Of a stretch of 24,282 nucleotides of DNA, positions 6,569 through 14,121 are shown piece by piece. Origin of the DNA: DASYRM01 sp036004405. GTDB taxonomy: Bacteria > Acidobacteriota > Vicinamibacteria > Vicinamibacterales > UBA2999. Made by a program: the position numbers and the translations under genes. Each line of letters opens with the position of its first letter. Position 1 is the stretch's first letter. Location: NCBI GenBank assembly GCA_036004405.1, contig DASYRM010000043.1, positions 1 through 24,282 of the forward strand, given 5' to 3'. The notes beneath the pieces were generated by a model. It worked only from the letters and a program-made list of their open reading frames with translations. It was not told the origin of the DNA and did no database searches.

Positions 6569-8314
6569 CTAGTTCAGCGCAAATACGAACAGGTAGCTGG
6601 AGTTTTCCAGCTTGTCCCAGTTCACGGGGTGCAGGTGGCGTCCACCCGCCTGCACCGCCAGATACTGCTTCGGCCCGATGGCATAGGTGACAGGCGCGCC
6701 CTTGAGCGGCGTGCCGACGTTGAAGCGCCACAGCTCCTCGAGCGTCTCGTCGTTGTAGGCGACGATCCAGCCGTCCTGCAGTGCGGTGAACACCAGGCCG
6801 CCGGCGGTGGCGGTCGCGCCCGAGCGGATCTCGATGTCGGTAACGGCCTTGCCGATCACCTTGTGGCCCACCGCGTCGAAGGCGGTGAGCGCGCCGTAAT
6901 AGAGATCGCTCGCGAACTGCCGCGGCTGGCTGGTCTTGTTGTCCACGCCGCCGTTCTTGCCCAGCACGCCGACGGCGGCGCCGTTCTGCGTGAAGCATCC
7001 CTCGGTGCCGACGCCGTAGGCGATGTTCTTCAGCGGGTTGAACGCCAGCGGCTGGTGCGCCACGCCGCCGTGCCAGGTCGGGCATGTGCGCTTCTTGCCG
7101 TCGCCGCGCAGGGCGCGCGCCTCGGGGTTGTACACCTGCACGTCGATCTTCGGGTTGTATTCGAACGGCTTTCCGGTCTCCGGGTTGATCCCCTTGGTCC
7201 AGTTCAAATCGTTCACGTACTTCTCGGCCTTGATGAAGCGTCCGTTGGTGCGGTCGATCGAGTAGAAGAAGCCGTTGCGCGCGAAGTGTCCCACCACCTT
7301 CCGCGGCTGCTTGTTGATGACCGTGTCGTACAGCAGGTAGGCGCCGGTCTCGTCGTAGTCCCACGAGTCGTTCGGGGTGTACTGGAAGTACCAGGCCATC
7401 TTGCCGGTGGCGACGTCGAGCGCCACGACCGAGTTGGTGTAGAGGTTGTCGCCCGGGCGGAACTGCGGATCGTAGATTGGGAACGGGTTGCCGGTGCCGA
7501 CGATATAGAGGTTCTGCGCCGCATCGTACGAGCCGGTCTGCCAGATGCCGCCGCCGCCGGTCTTCCAGGCGTTGTGGTCGTCCTTCCAGCTCTCGCTGCC
7601 GGGATCGCCCGGCTTCGGCACCGTGTACCAGCGCCACAGCTCCTTGCCGTCCTTCACGTCGAGCGCCGCCACCCAGCCGCGGGTGCCGCCGTCGCCGGCG
7701 CCGTTCTGCACCAGCACCTTGCCGTCGGCCACGAGCGGCGCCGTGAGAAAGCGTTCCTGGTTGCCGAACTCGTTCTTGGTCGTGATTTTCTTGTCCCAGA
7801 CGATCTCCCCGTTGTCGCGGTTGATCGCGATCACGCGGCCGTCGGGCAGGTTGGCGATCACCCTGTCTTCCCACAGCGCGATCCCGCGCGACCGGGTGAC
7901 GTTGCCCTCGTGCTGCACGCCGGGGTCGGCCACCCACACGAACTTGCCGAACGATCCGTTGCGCGCGTCGATCTTGTAGATCGTCCCCCAGCCGTCGCTC
8001 GTGTACATGAACCCGTTGTCGATGAGCGGGTTCAACTCGTTCTCGGGCCCGTTCTGCCCGACGTCCTGCATGCCGCCGAGCGCCATCGCCCAGACCATCC
8101 GCAGGTTCTTCACGTTCTCGCGGTTGATCTGCGTGAGCTTCGAGTAGCGCAGCGAGCTGTAGTCGCCGTTCATGAGCAGCCAGTTCTGCGGCTCGTTCTG
8201 GGCGTTGATCAGGCGGTCCTTGTTGACCGTCAGCGAGTACTGCGCGGGCAGGGTAGCGGACCCGGCGGCGACGGCGAGGGCGACGAGGGCGAACCGGAAT
8301 GCGCGCGTGTTCAT
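6569..8314 (-). CDS. PQQ-dependent methanol/ethanol-family dehydrogenase with lanthanide signature
   Basis: The 581-residue product has a signal peptide (residues 1-25) and an eight-bladed quinoprotein propeller with W-motifs. By alignment with MxaF/XoxF, the tryptophan stacking under PQQ ('GGGGIW'), the metal-ligand Asn ('GTGNP') and the Arg of 'ARNGFFYSIDR' are present. The catalytic Asp is D319 in 'SWDYD', and D321 two residues later is the extra Asp that marks lanthanide-dependent enzymes. Two deviations stand out. The vicinal Cys-Cys pair before the 'NRG' motif is absent ('EGNVTRSRG'), and the usual metal-ligand Glu is D208 ('GAGDGGTRG'). Substrate unknown; an alcohol is likely. Electrons probably pass to a c-type cytochrome. 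A TAGAAT box lies six bases before the ATG. Confidence 0.93.
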   Translation of the reverse strand: MNTRAFRFALVALAVAAGSATLPAQYSLTVNKDRLINAQNEPQNWLLMNGDYSSLRYSKLTQINRENVKNLRMVWAMALGGMQDVGQNGPENELNPLIDNGFMYTSDGWGTIYKIDARNGSFGKFVWVADPGVQHEGNVTRSRGIALWEDRVIANLPDGRVIAINRDNGEIVWDKKITTKNEFGNQERFLTAPLVADGKVLVQNGAGDGGTRGWVAALDVKDGKELWRWYTVPKPGDPGSESWKDDHNAWKTGGGGIWQTGSYDAAQNLYIVGTGNPFPIYDPQFRPGDNLYTNSVVALDVATGKMAWYFQYTPNDSWDYDETGAYLLYDTVINKQPRKVVGHFARNGFFYSIDRTNGRFIKAEKYVNDLNWTKGINPETGKPFEYNPKIDVQVYNPEARALRGDGKKRTCPTWHGGVAHQPLAFNPLKNIAYGVGTEGCFTQNGAAVGVLGKNGGVDNKTSQPRQFASDLYYGALTAFDAVGHKVIGKAVTDIEIRSGATATAGGLVFTALQDGWIVAYNDETLEELWRFNVGTPLKGAPVTYAIGPKQYLAVQAGGRHLHPVNWDKLENSSYLFVFALN

Positions 8315-8320
8315 GCGCGC

Positions 8321-8326
8321 ATTCTA
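8321..8326 (-). promoter_or_regulatory. Candidate leaderless -10 box (TAGAAT) of the PQQ dehydrogenase
   Basis: On the minus strand TAGAAT is followed by six bases (GCGCGC) and then the ATG at 8314. No Shine-Dalgarno sequence is present. It implies that the dehydrogenase can be transcribed separately from the regulator gene that ends 49 bases upstream. Confidence 0.5.
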
Positions 8327-8363
8327 CCCGGGGCGGGTGGGGCGGGTAAGGCGGGGAGGGAAA

Positions 8364-9488
8364 TCAGTTCCGCGAATCGGCGGCGCGGGCGGTCGTTTCG
8401 ATTTCGAGCACGTCGGCGGCCAGCGTGGCGGCAGCCTGGAGCTGTTCGAACGCGTGCGACGATGGTGGCCGCGCGGTGTCGTAAATCGCCTGCAGGAACG
8501 CCACCGACCCGTCGGTGGTCGGCACCGGCAGGCACACCGAATCACCGGGCTCGTCGGCCTGCGCCGGGGCGCGGCAGATGAGGACGGCGCGGGCGCCGAC
8601 CAGCTCCTGCACGCTCAGCTCGAACGCCGCGCGGATGCGCTCGGGGCGCATGCCCGACCGGGCCTGGCTCCGCACCCACGCCAGCACCTCGCCGAGGTCG
8701 CTCGAGACGATGGTGCTGCCATAGAGTCCCGAGGCGTGCGGCGCGAAGAGCGGCAGGTCGTCGTCGAAGAGCGCAGCCGAGTGATAGAGCGGACCGTCGG
8801 ACGGGCCGTCGGCGGCAACGGCGGCGGTGCTGCGCACGAAGCGGCCCGGCACCACCACGCGGAGCCGTCCGTGCAGCTCGAACGCCGCCGGCTGGCCGGC
8901 CACGAAGTGGCCGCGCGACTCGATGAGCAGGCCGCTGCGCGAGATGTTGACCAGGCGCACTTCGAGGCCGAGCGGCATCGTCACGCGCGACAGCCAGGGA
9001 ATGTTGTCGCCCTTCCAACGCGGCGCGCGCGGACGGTGCGCCGGGACCATGATGGCGCCCGCCGCCGGCGGCACCGGCAGATCGACGATGGACTGCAGCG
9101 CCCGCCGCAGCGCCGCCTGACGGCGCGCCACCTGCAGCCGCGGCGCGTCGGTCAGCGTGCCTCCCGACGCGATGAGGCGCAGCAGCCCGCGGGGCGCCGG
9201 CGACAGCTCTTCCTCGCCGCCGCCCATGGCCGGCACGGCCAGGATGGGGAGCGGACGCCCGGGCAGGCGCGAGCGCACGTGCGCGGTCAGATCCACGTCG
9301 TCGTCGGGCGAGACGAGCTCCGACACCAGCACTGCCTGCGGCACGTGCTCGGCGATGGCGGCCTTGGCCGACGCCACCGAGTCCACCACCAGCAGATCGA
9401 CGTCGACACACGATTGCACGAACCGCTTCAGCGCCAGGGCGTGGCTACGGTCGGGCTCGACGGCCAGGATGCGGGGGGTGGTCGACAT
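8364..9488 (-). CDS. Degenerate receiver-PilZ regulatory protein
   Basis: The 374-residue product has no signal peptide. Residues 5-110 look like a response-regulator receiver: the acidic pocket is reduced to E11/D13, and the phosphoacceptor position (four before P61) is Glu57 instead of Asp. The conserved Lys is not evident. Residues about 150-245 form a PilZ domain with the N181-x-S183-x-x-G186 motif of c-di-GMP binders; the usual N-terminal RxxxR is unclear ('RPRAPR'). The last 120 residues are mixed helix/strand and may be GAF-like. The protein may therefore respond to c-di-GMP rather than to phosphorylation. It lies upstream of the PQQ dehydrogenase on the same strand but with a 49-bp gap. 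I see no ribosome site before the ATG. Confidence 0.75.
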   Translation of the reverse strand: MSTTPRILAVEPDRSHALALKRFVQSCVDVDLLVVDSVASAKAAIAEHVPQAVLVSELVSPDDDVDLTAHVRSRLPGRPLPILAVPAMGGGEEELSPAPRGLLRLIASGGTLTDAPRLQVARRQAALRRALQSIVDLPVPPAAGAIMVPAHRPRAPRWKGDNIPWLSRVTMPLGLEVRLVNISRSGLLIESRGHFVAGQPAAFELHGRLRVVVPGRFVRSTAAVAADGPSDGPLYHSAALFDDDLPLFAPHASGLYGSTIVSSDLGEVLAWVRSQARSGMRPERIRAAFELSVQELVGARAVLICRAPAQADEPGDSVCLPVPTTDGSVAFLQAIYDTARPPSSHAFEQLQAAATLAADVLEIETTARAADSRN

Positions 9489-9603
9489 CGGTCATGTGCG
9501 GATGGCGCAAGTTGGCTGCCAGCCGCGGGCGTCCAACGGGCGCCTGATTCCAAGGCAATCCGAGGCGCTCGGGGGCGGGACGCTCCACGATTCCCGCGCG
9601 AGG

Positions 9604-9625
9604 CAGACAAAGGGACGCTTGTCTG
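9604..9625. repeat. Short inverted repeat upstream of the pirin gene
   Basis: CAGACAA (9604-9610), loop AGGGACGC, TTGTCTG (9619-9625): a perfect 7-bp stem within the 178-bp gap 9489-9666. The surrounding string looks like a dispersed intergenic repeat, but no second copy is in the window. The rest of this gap shows no gene. Confidence 0.4.
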
Positions 9626-9666
9626 ACCCCTCCGCGCTAACATCAGCGCTTGGACGGAGGACGGTC

Positions 9667-10371
9667 ATGTTGACGTTGAGACGGGCCGAAGATCGGGGCC
9701 ACAGCGACCTGGGCTGGCTGAGCAGCCATCACACCTTCTCGTTTGGCGGCTACTCGGATCCGCGGCACATGGGGTTCCGGGCCTTGCGCGTGATCAACGA
9801 CGATCGCGTGGCACCCGGCAAGGGCTTCGGTGCGCACGGGCATCGCGACATGGAGATCCTGTCCTACGTCGTGGATGGCACGCTGGCGCACAAGGACAGC
9901 ATGGGCGAGGCGCACAAGCTCGGGCCGAACGAGGTGCAGGCGATGTCGGCCGGCAACGGCGTCATCCACAGCGAGTACAACGCCTCCGACACCGAGCCCA
10001 CGCACTTCCTGCAGATCTGGATCATGCCGTCGGAGAAGAGCATCGCGCCGTCGTATCAGCAGTTCGCGTACGACCCGGCCGAGAAGCGCGGGCGCCTGCG
10101 GCTGATGGCCGGGCCCGATGCGCAGGGCGGCGCGGCGCGCATTCACCAGGACGCGCGCATGTATGCCTCGGTGCTGGCGCCTGGCGAGATGGTGACGTCG
10201 CCGCTGGCGCCGGGCCGGCACGCGTGGGTGCAGTGCGTGACCGGCGATGCCGAGGTCAACGGCCTGGCGATCAAGACCGGCGACGGTGTCGCGGTGAGCG
10301 ACGAGCGCGAAGTGGTGCTGCGCGGAACCGGCGACGCGGGCGCCGAGCTGCTTCTCTTCGACCTCGCCTGA
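9667..10371 (+). CDS. Pirin-family protein (YhhW-like bicupin)
   Basis: The 234-residue product is typical of the short YhhW-type pirins. The N-terminal cupin shows 'HTFSFGGYSDP', the metal-binding 'GAHGHRDMEILSYVVDG', and 'GNGVIHSEYN', whose histidines and glutamate bind the metal. The C-terminal cupin is degenerate, as usual. Some relatives have quercetin 2,3-dioxygenase activity and others are redox-related regulators; the sequence does not settle which. A GGAGGA ribosome site lies just before the ATG. The product is cytoplasmic. The downstream gap is unusually rich in palindromes. Confidence 0.93.
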   Translation: MLTLRRAEDRGHSDLGWLSSHHTFSFGGYSDPRHMGFRALRVINDDRVAPGKGFGAHGHRDMEILSYVVDGTLAHKDSMGEAHKLGPNEVQAMSAGNGVIHSEYNASDTEPTHFLQIWIMPSEKSIAPSYQQFAYDPAEKRGRLRLMAGPDAQGGAARIHQDARMYASVLAPGEMVTSPLAPGRHAWVQCVTGDAEVNGLAIKTGDGVAVSDEREVVLRGTGDAGAELLLFDLA

Positions 10372-10432
10372 GACGGCTTGAAAAGCGTCATGCATATGAA
10401 TCCAGTCTTCCTTGCGGCTTTTCGAGCCGTCT
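10371..10432 (+). repeat. Long hairpin after the pirin gene
   Basis: The arms 10371-10386 (AGACGGCTTGAAAAGC) and 10417-10432 (GCTTTTCGAGCCGTCT) pair over 16 bp with a single T/G wobble, leaving a 30-base loop. The left arm begins at the last base of the pirin stop codon. It is longer than an ordinary terminator stem and lacks a T-run. It may be a terminator, an mRNA-stabilising structure or a small mobile repeat. Confidence 0.6.
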
Positions 10433-10435
10433 CCC

Positions 10436-10454
10436 GCCCGCCCGGAGGGCGGGC
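10436..10454 (+). terminator. GGA-triloop hairpin
   Basis: GCCCGCCC-GGA-GGGCGGGC is a perfect 8-bp stem with a GGA loop, followed by AATTAA. It could terminate the pirin transcript. Its loop matches the palindromes at 857-869 and 10501-10515. Confidence 0.55.
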
Positions 10455-10500
10455 AATTAAGCGCTGCGCAAGCGAGGCGGAGCCCAGGCGCTCTTTGGTT

Positions 10501-10515
10501 CGAGGCGGAGCCTCG
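10501..10515 (+). repeat. GGA-triloop palindrome before the flavodoxin gene
   Basis: CGAGGC-GGA-GCCTCG forms a perfect 6-bp stem. The 12 bases CGAGGCGGAGCC also occur at 10473-10484, 28 bases upstream, as a direct repeat. The palindrome ends eight bases before the ATG at 10524 and could hinder ribosome access. Confidence 0.5.
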
Positions 10516-10523
10516 CTAGCCTG

Positions 10524-11051
10524 ATGGATACTCCGGTGAACGTGCTCGTCGTCTTCTACTCGCGCTACGGCGAGACCGAGCGGCTCGCCCTGGCCGCCGG
10601 GCTCGGCGCGATTCAGGAAGAGGCGAACATCCGGCTGCGCCGGCTCGCGGACCGCGCCGACGCGGCCACGATTGCCGGCGACGCGGCCTGGGCGTCGTCG
10701 CTCGCGCGGATGCAGCGCGACTACGTGACGCCGCGGCCGGCCGATCCGGTGTGGGCGGACCTGATCATCCTGGCCACGCCAGGCGGATCCGACGGGGAAG
10801 TGGAAGGCTACGCGGCGTCGCTCCCCGAGTGCGGGCCGATGGCCGGCAAGGTGGCGGCCCCGCTGGCCGCGCGCAACGATGCCCGTACACTGCGCCGCGT
10901 GTATGCGTCGTCGGCCTGCGCCGGGCTCTTCGTGGTCCCCTCGGCCATCGACGACGGCGATGCGATCGCCGGCGCCCGTCTGCACGGCCGCGCACTGGTC
11001 CGTGCGGTCAAGGCGCTGCGCGTGCTCAAGGCCACGCCGTCTCCGGCGTGA
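10524..11051 (+). CDS. Flavodoxin-like (WrbA-type) protein
   Basis: The 175-residue product shows the flavodoxin fold opening 'VLVVFYSRYGETERLA' (about residues 7-22), where the loop binds FMN phosphate. A second strand is 'WADLIILATPGG' near residue 77. The middle resembles WrbA NAD(P)H:quinone reductases, but the protein is about 20 residues shorter and the usual aromatic FMN-contacting loops are weak, so cofactor choice is uncertain. The stop overlaps the next start in GTGA (11048-11051), which indicates translational coupling to the RNA ligase gene. No ribosome site is visible before the ATG. Confidence 0.75.
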   Translation: MDTPVNVLVVFYSRYGETERLALAAGLGAIQEEANIRLRRLADRADAATIAGDAAWASSLARMQRDYVTPRPADPVWADLIILATPGGSDGEVEGYAASLPECGPMAGKVAAPLAARNDARTLRRVYASSACAGLFVVPSAIDDGDAIAGARLHGRALVRAVKALRVLKATPSPA

Positions 11052-11626
11052 AGCTGTTCCTCGGGATTCCGGCGCGCGGGCCGCTGGCCGCGTCGGTTGC
11101 CGGCCTGTCGCGCGAACTCCAGCAACGCGCGTCCGATCTCGCGCCATCGGCGCGTCTCTCGTGGGTGCCCGCGGATCGCTTCCACCTGACCGTGCTGTTC
11201 ATCGGGCACGTCGACGATGCGACGGCGGCGAGTCTCGGCCGCGCGCTCACGCCCCCGCTGGCGCAGCCGGCGTTCGAGATGACCGCCACCGGAGCCGGCG
11301 TCTTTCCGGCCACCGGCCGGCCGCGCGTCATCTGGGCGGGCTTCTCGACCGGCCGCGACGCGTTCGCGCGCCTGCAGCAGGACGTCCTCGCGCGGGTCGC
11401 GACCGTCGTGCCGTTGGAACCGTCGCCCGACGCGCAGCCGCACATCACGCTTGCGCGGGTGAAGGAGGCGGCGGGGCTGCGCGCGACCGCGCTGCTGGAA
11501 GGGCGCGAGGCGTGCCCGCTCGGCACGCTTCGCGTGGACGCGGTGACGCTGTTCGAAAGCCGGTCGGCCGGCCGAGGCGTCGAGTATCTCGAGCGGCAGC
11601 GGGTCCCGCTGGCCGTCGCCGGTTAG
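11048..11626 (+). CDS. thpR: 2'-5' RNA ligase / cyclic phosphodiesterase (ThpR/LigT, 2H family)
   Basis: The 192-residue product begins at a GTG overlapping the flavodoxin stop. It carries both catalytic HxTx motifs of the 2H phosphoesterase superfamily, 'FHLTVLFIG' and 'PHITLARVK'. The opening 'KLFLGIPARG' matches the first strand of ThpR. Enzymes of this family hydrolyse 2',3'-cyclic phosphates or join 2'-5' RNA ends in the cytoplasm. Length is normal for the family. Coupling to a flavodoxin-like gene has no obvious functional explanation. The stop lies 15 bp from the stop of the convergent CotH gene. Confidence 0.92.
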   Translation: MKLFLGIPARGPLAASVAGLSRELQQRASDLAPSARLSWVPADRFHLTVLFIGHVDDATAASLGRALTPPLAQPAFEMTATGAGVFPATGRPRVIWAGFSTGRDAFARLQQDVLARVATVVPLEPSPDAQPHITLARVKEAAGLRATALLEGREACPLGTLRVDAVTLFESRSAGRGVEYLERQRVPLAVAG

Positions 11627-11641
11627 GTCGCTCCGCCAGGT

Positions 11642-12916
11642 CTAGCGCGGGCTGCGCCGCACGTCCTCGCGCACGATGGCGCTGCGGTCGCGCGCGAACT
11701 CGATCAGCCGCTGGACCTCGGCTTCGAACTCGTCGACGGAGAACGGCGCGGCCGGCTCCTGGCGCACCGCGTCACGGATCTGGCCGGCGGCGCGTTGAAT
11801 CTCGCTTTCGAGCCAGCTCGGTGCGGCGGTGCCCGGGGCGACGCTCTCCGCCGCGTCAGGCGCGGCAGCGATCTCGGCGCACCACAACAGCGTGTCGAGA
11901 TAGACGCCGCGCAACGCCGGCTGGCGCATGGCCCGCTCCATCAGCGCGTTGCGGTTCGCCGCCGGCACGTCGTCCACGTTGCGCCAGATGCTGGCGGTCA
12001 CCCCGGCCTTGAACGCTTCGCTCTTGTCCCACGGAATCACCGTGGCCACCGACGTGCCGTGGAAGCGATAGAGGTAGAAGTTGTTCATGCCCCAGTCGCC
12101 GAGCAGGCCGTCGGTCTCGGCCAGGAAGGCTTCCACCGCCGCGTGCGCCACCCAGCCCTCGAGGTGGAGATAGTCCGACACGACGCGCTGGAAGTCGGCG
12201 TCGGGCGTCTCGGCGATCGCTCTCACCATCCCGGCGATCGGCCCCGCATCGGGGTCGAGCTCGTGCGTGACCGGCTTGAACGGCTTGGGCGAGTACAGCG
12301 AGGGCAGCGGACCCCGGTATTCGAAGCGGTACGGCGCATCGGTGGGGTCGTAGTCGTATTCGTAGAGATACCCGCCGTCCTGACCGAAGCGATCGGCGAG
12401 GAACGCCTTGTCCACCGATTCCACCACCGAATACAGACCGGCGTATTCGTCGTTCACGTAGAGGCGCACGTGCGCTTCGCGCGGCGTCGGACGCCCGAGC
12501 CGGGCAAACAGGCGCATGGCGATGCGCTCGTGGAGCTGGCTCGGGTCCTGGACGTTGTTGCGCAGCACGACGGATTTGAGGCCGAGAAAGTGCTGCGACT
12601 CGTCGAACCGGTTGAAGTCCACGCGCACCCCGGGCTTGGTGCCGCTGCGGCTGCCGGTGCCGCGCGAGCGGATACCGACGTTCTTCACGACGCGATCGCG
12701 CCAGATGAAGTGGGCCGCGTAGTAGGTGTTCGCCTGAAAGCTCGCCTTGAGATCGGCCCAGTCGCGCGGGTTGACCACCAGCCGGATCTCCTGCAGCTGC
12801 CGATCGTCGAAGAGCGCGGCGGCGTCGAGCGGTGCGCTGTCCTGCCCGCGGGCCGGCGCGGCGATGGCGACGAGCGCGGCGGCCACGGCGACGGTGATTC
12901 GGAGGGCGGAGCGCAT
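11642..12916 (-). CDS. Secreted CotH kinase-family protein
   Basis: The 424-residue product has a signal peptide (residues 1-24, 'LVAIAAPARG'). CotH features follow: an N-terminal 'LQEIRLVVNPRDWADLKASF' segment, 'VGIRSRGTGSR', and 'LYEYDYDP'. The kinase-core signature is 'GDWGMNNFYLYR' around Met277, then 'VIPWDKSEAF' with Asp297. CotH proteins are atypical protein kinases of the spore coat in Bacillus; in Gram-negatives the targets are unknown. The ATG at 12916 is chosen for the signal peptide and an AGAGGGG ribosome site. The gap to the porin stop is eight bases. It is the last gene of the DUF4956-PLD-porin-CotH operon. Confidence 0.9.
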   Translation of the reverse strand: MRSALRITVAVAAALVAIAAPARGQDSAPLDAAALFDDRQLQEIRLVVNPRDWADLKASFQANTYYAAHFIWRDRVVKNVGIRSRGTGSRSGTKPGVRVDFNRFDESQHFLGLKSVVLRNNVQDPSQLHERIAMRLFARLGRPTPREAHVRLYVNDEYAGLYSVVESVDKAFLADRFGQDGGYLYEYDYDPTDAPYRFEYRGPLPSLYSPKPFKPVTHELDPDAGPIAGMVRAIAETPDADFQRVVSDYLHLEGWVAHAAVEAFLAETDGLLGDWGMNNFYLYRFHGTSVATVIPWDKSEAFKAGVTASIWRNVDDVPAANRNALMERAMRQPALRGVYLDTLLWCAEIAAAPDAAESVAPGTAAPSWLESEIQRAAGQIRDAVRQEPAAPFSVDEFEAEVQRLIEFARDRSAIVREDVRRSPR

Positions 12917-12924
12917 CGTCCCCT

Positions 12925-14121
12925 CTACAGGGCCACCTGCACGCGGGCCACGGGCGACCAGGCGGCGCGCGGGGCGCTGGCGCCGCGGGATCGGTTCACG
13001 ACCGACTCGTGCACCGCGTTCGCCTGGATGCGCACCAGCCGGTTGAGCGTCCAGTTGATGCCGACAGTCCAGGCGCGATCGGTCACCGTGGACAGCTGCT
13101 CGGCGCGCGGCGTCCACACCTGGGCGCCGGTCGCGCCCGGCGTTCCGAACGAGAGCTGCTCCACGCGTGCCGCGAGCTCCAGCCCCGCCAGCCCGCGCAC
13201 GGCGAAGCTGTCGTTGGCCGTCGCATGTGCGGCACGTCCGGCGACCGCCCAGACGCCCGAGACGTACCAGCCCTGTGCGCGCAGCGGCGGCAGCGTCTCG
13301 CCTAGAAGCCCCTGATGTTGGCGCGCGTCATCGGCCCGCAGGAATTCCCCCCGAACTCCAAACGGTCCTGGACGCCAGTCGAGATCGCCGCCGACGCGCA
13401 GGCGACGCCCGCTCACGAGCACTGGCGAGAAAAACAGATCCTTCGAGGTCAGCCGGCCCCGGAACGAGGAGCGCCCCTCGCTCAGCTCGCTGGTGGCCGC
13501 GGCCATGCCGAGTTCGACGTCCGCGATCGAGCCGGCGCGGCGAGACCCACCGCGCAGCCGCACCGTCACCCGCGCCGCCACCGTCGGCTCGCTGGCGGCG
13601 GGGCCCGGCAGGCCGTCGTGCGTGCCGTCCCGCATGAAGGCGCCGGCTTCATAGCCGACGACGCGGCGTATGACGCGCCCGTGCAGAGCCACGCCGGCGC
13701 TCCGGCCGGGCGCTAGCAGGTCGGCCGCCCGCGAGCGATCGATGAAGTCGAGGTCGCCGGCACCGGTGAGCTGCTCGCGGCTGAAGGGCACCTTGAAGTG
13801 CCCGGCGCGCACCTGAATCGCCCGGTTCGCGTGGACGTCGACGAACGCATCGCGCCAGCGCCCCGTCGAGTCCACCTCGCGCTCGACTTCGAACTCGACG
13901 TGCCGCGTCACCTGCCCGCTGATCCCGACGCGGCGGCGGGCCAGATCGATATCGACGTCGCTCTCGTCGCTGGCGTCTGCGGCGCGAACGTCCACTTGCA
14001 CGCGCGCCTTCGGCTCGATGCGGATGGCGTCGCCGATGCGCAGCGACTGGGCCGCGGCCGTCGATGGTGGTGCGGCGGCCAATACCGCCAGAACGACACC
14101 GGCCGCCGTCCGGAGAGTCAC
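12925..14121 (-). CDS. OprP/OprO-type porin
   Basis: The 398-residue product (GTG start overlapping the upstream TGA as GTGA) has a signal peptide (residues 1-25). It is then rich in alternating beta strands. Porin O/P hallmarks are 'RRRVGISGQVTRHVEFEVE', 'IQVRAGHFKVPFSREQL', 'DFIDRSRAADLLAPGRSAG', and a short last strand ending 'VARVQVAL'. The family includes phosphate- and polyphosphate-selective channels; the selectivity here cannot be read from sequence. It lies in the outer membrane. Its place between a PLD-like enzyme and a CotH kinase suggests that it serves a phosphorylated or anionic solute. Confidence 0.87.
   Translation of the reverse strand: MTLRTAAGVVLAVLAAAPPSTAAAQSLRIGDAIRIEPKARVQVDVRAADASDESDVDIDLARRRVGISGQVTRHVEFEVEREVDSTGRWRDAFVDVHANRAIQVRAGHFKVPFSREQLTGAGDLDFIDRSRAADLLAPGRSAGVALHGRVIRRVVGYEAGAFMRDGTHDGLPGPAASEPTVAARVTVRLRGGSRRAGSIADVELGMAAATSELSEGRSSFRGRLTSKDLFFSPVLVSGRRLRVGGDLDWRPGPFGVRGEFLRADDARQHQGLLGETLPPLRAQGWYVSGVWAVAGRAAHATANDSFAVRGLAGLELAARVEQLSFGTPGATGAQVWTPRAEQLSTVTDRAWTVGINWTLNRLVRIQANAVHESVVNRSRGASAPRAAWSPVARVQVAL

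Noticed and set aside
6629..8581. A 650-residue open frame on the plus strand opposite the PQQ dehydrogenase
   Set aside because: It mirrors the minus-strand gene codon structure; the product is repetitive Val/Arg/Ala-rich with no recognisable domain, whereas the opposite frame has a signal peptide and all quinoprotein motifs.
11795..13315. A 506-residue plus-strand frame opposite the CotH and porin genes
   Set aside because: It crosses the boundary of two well-supported minus-strand genes and shows no domain or ribosome site.
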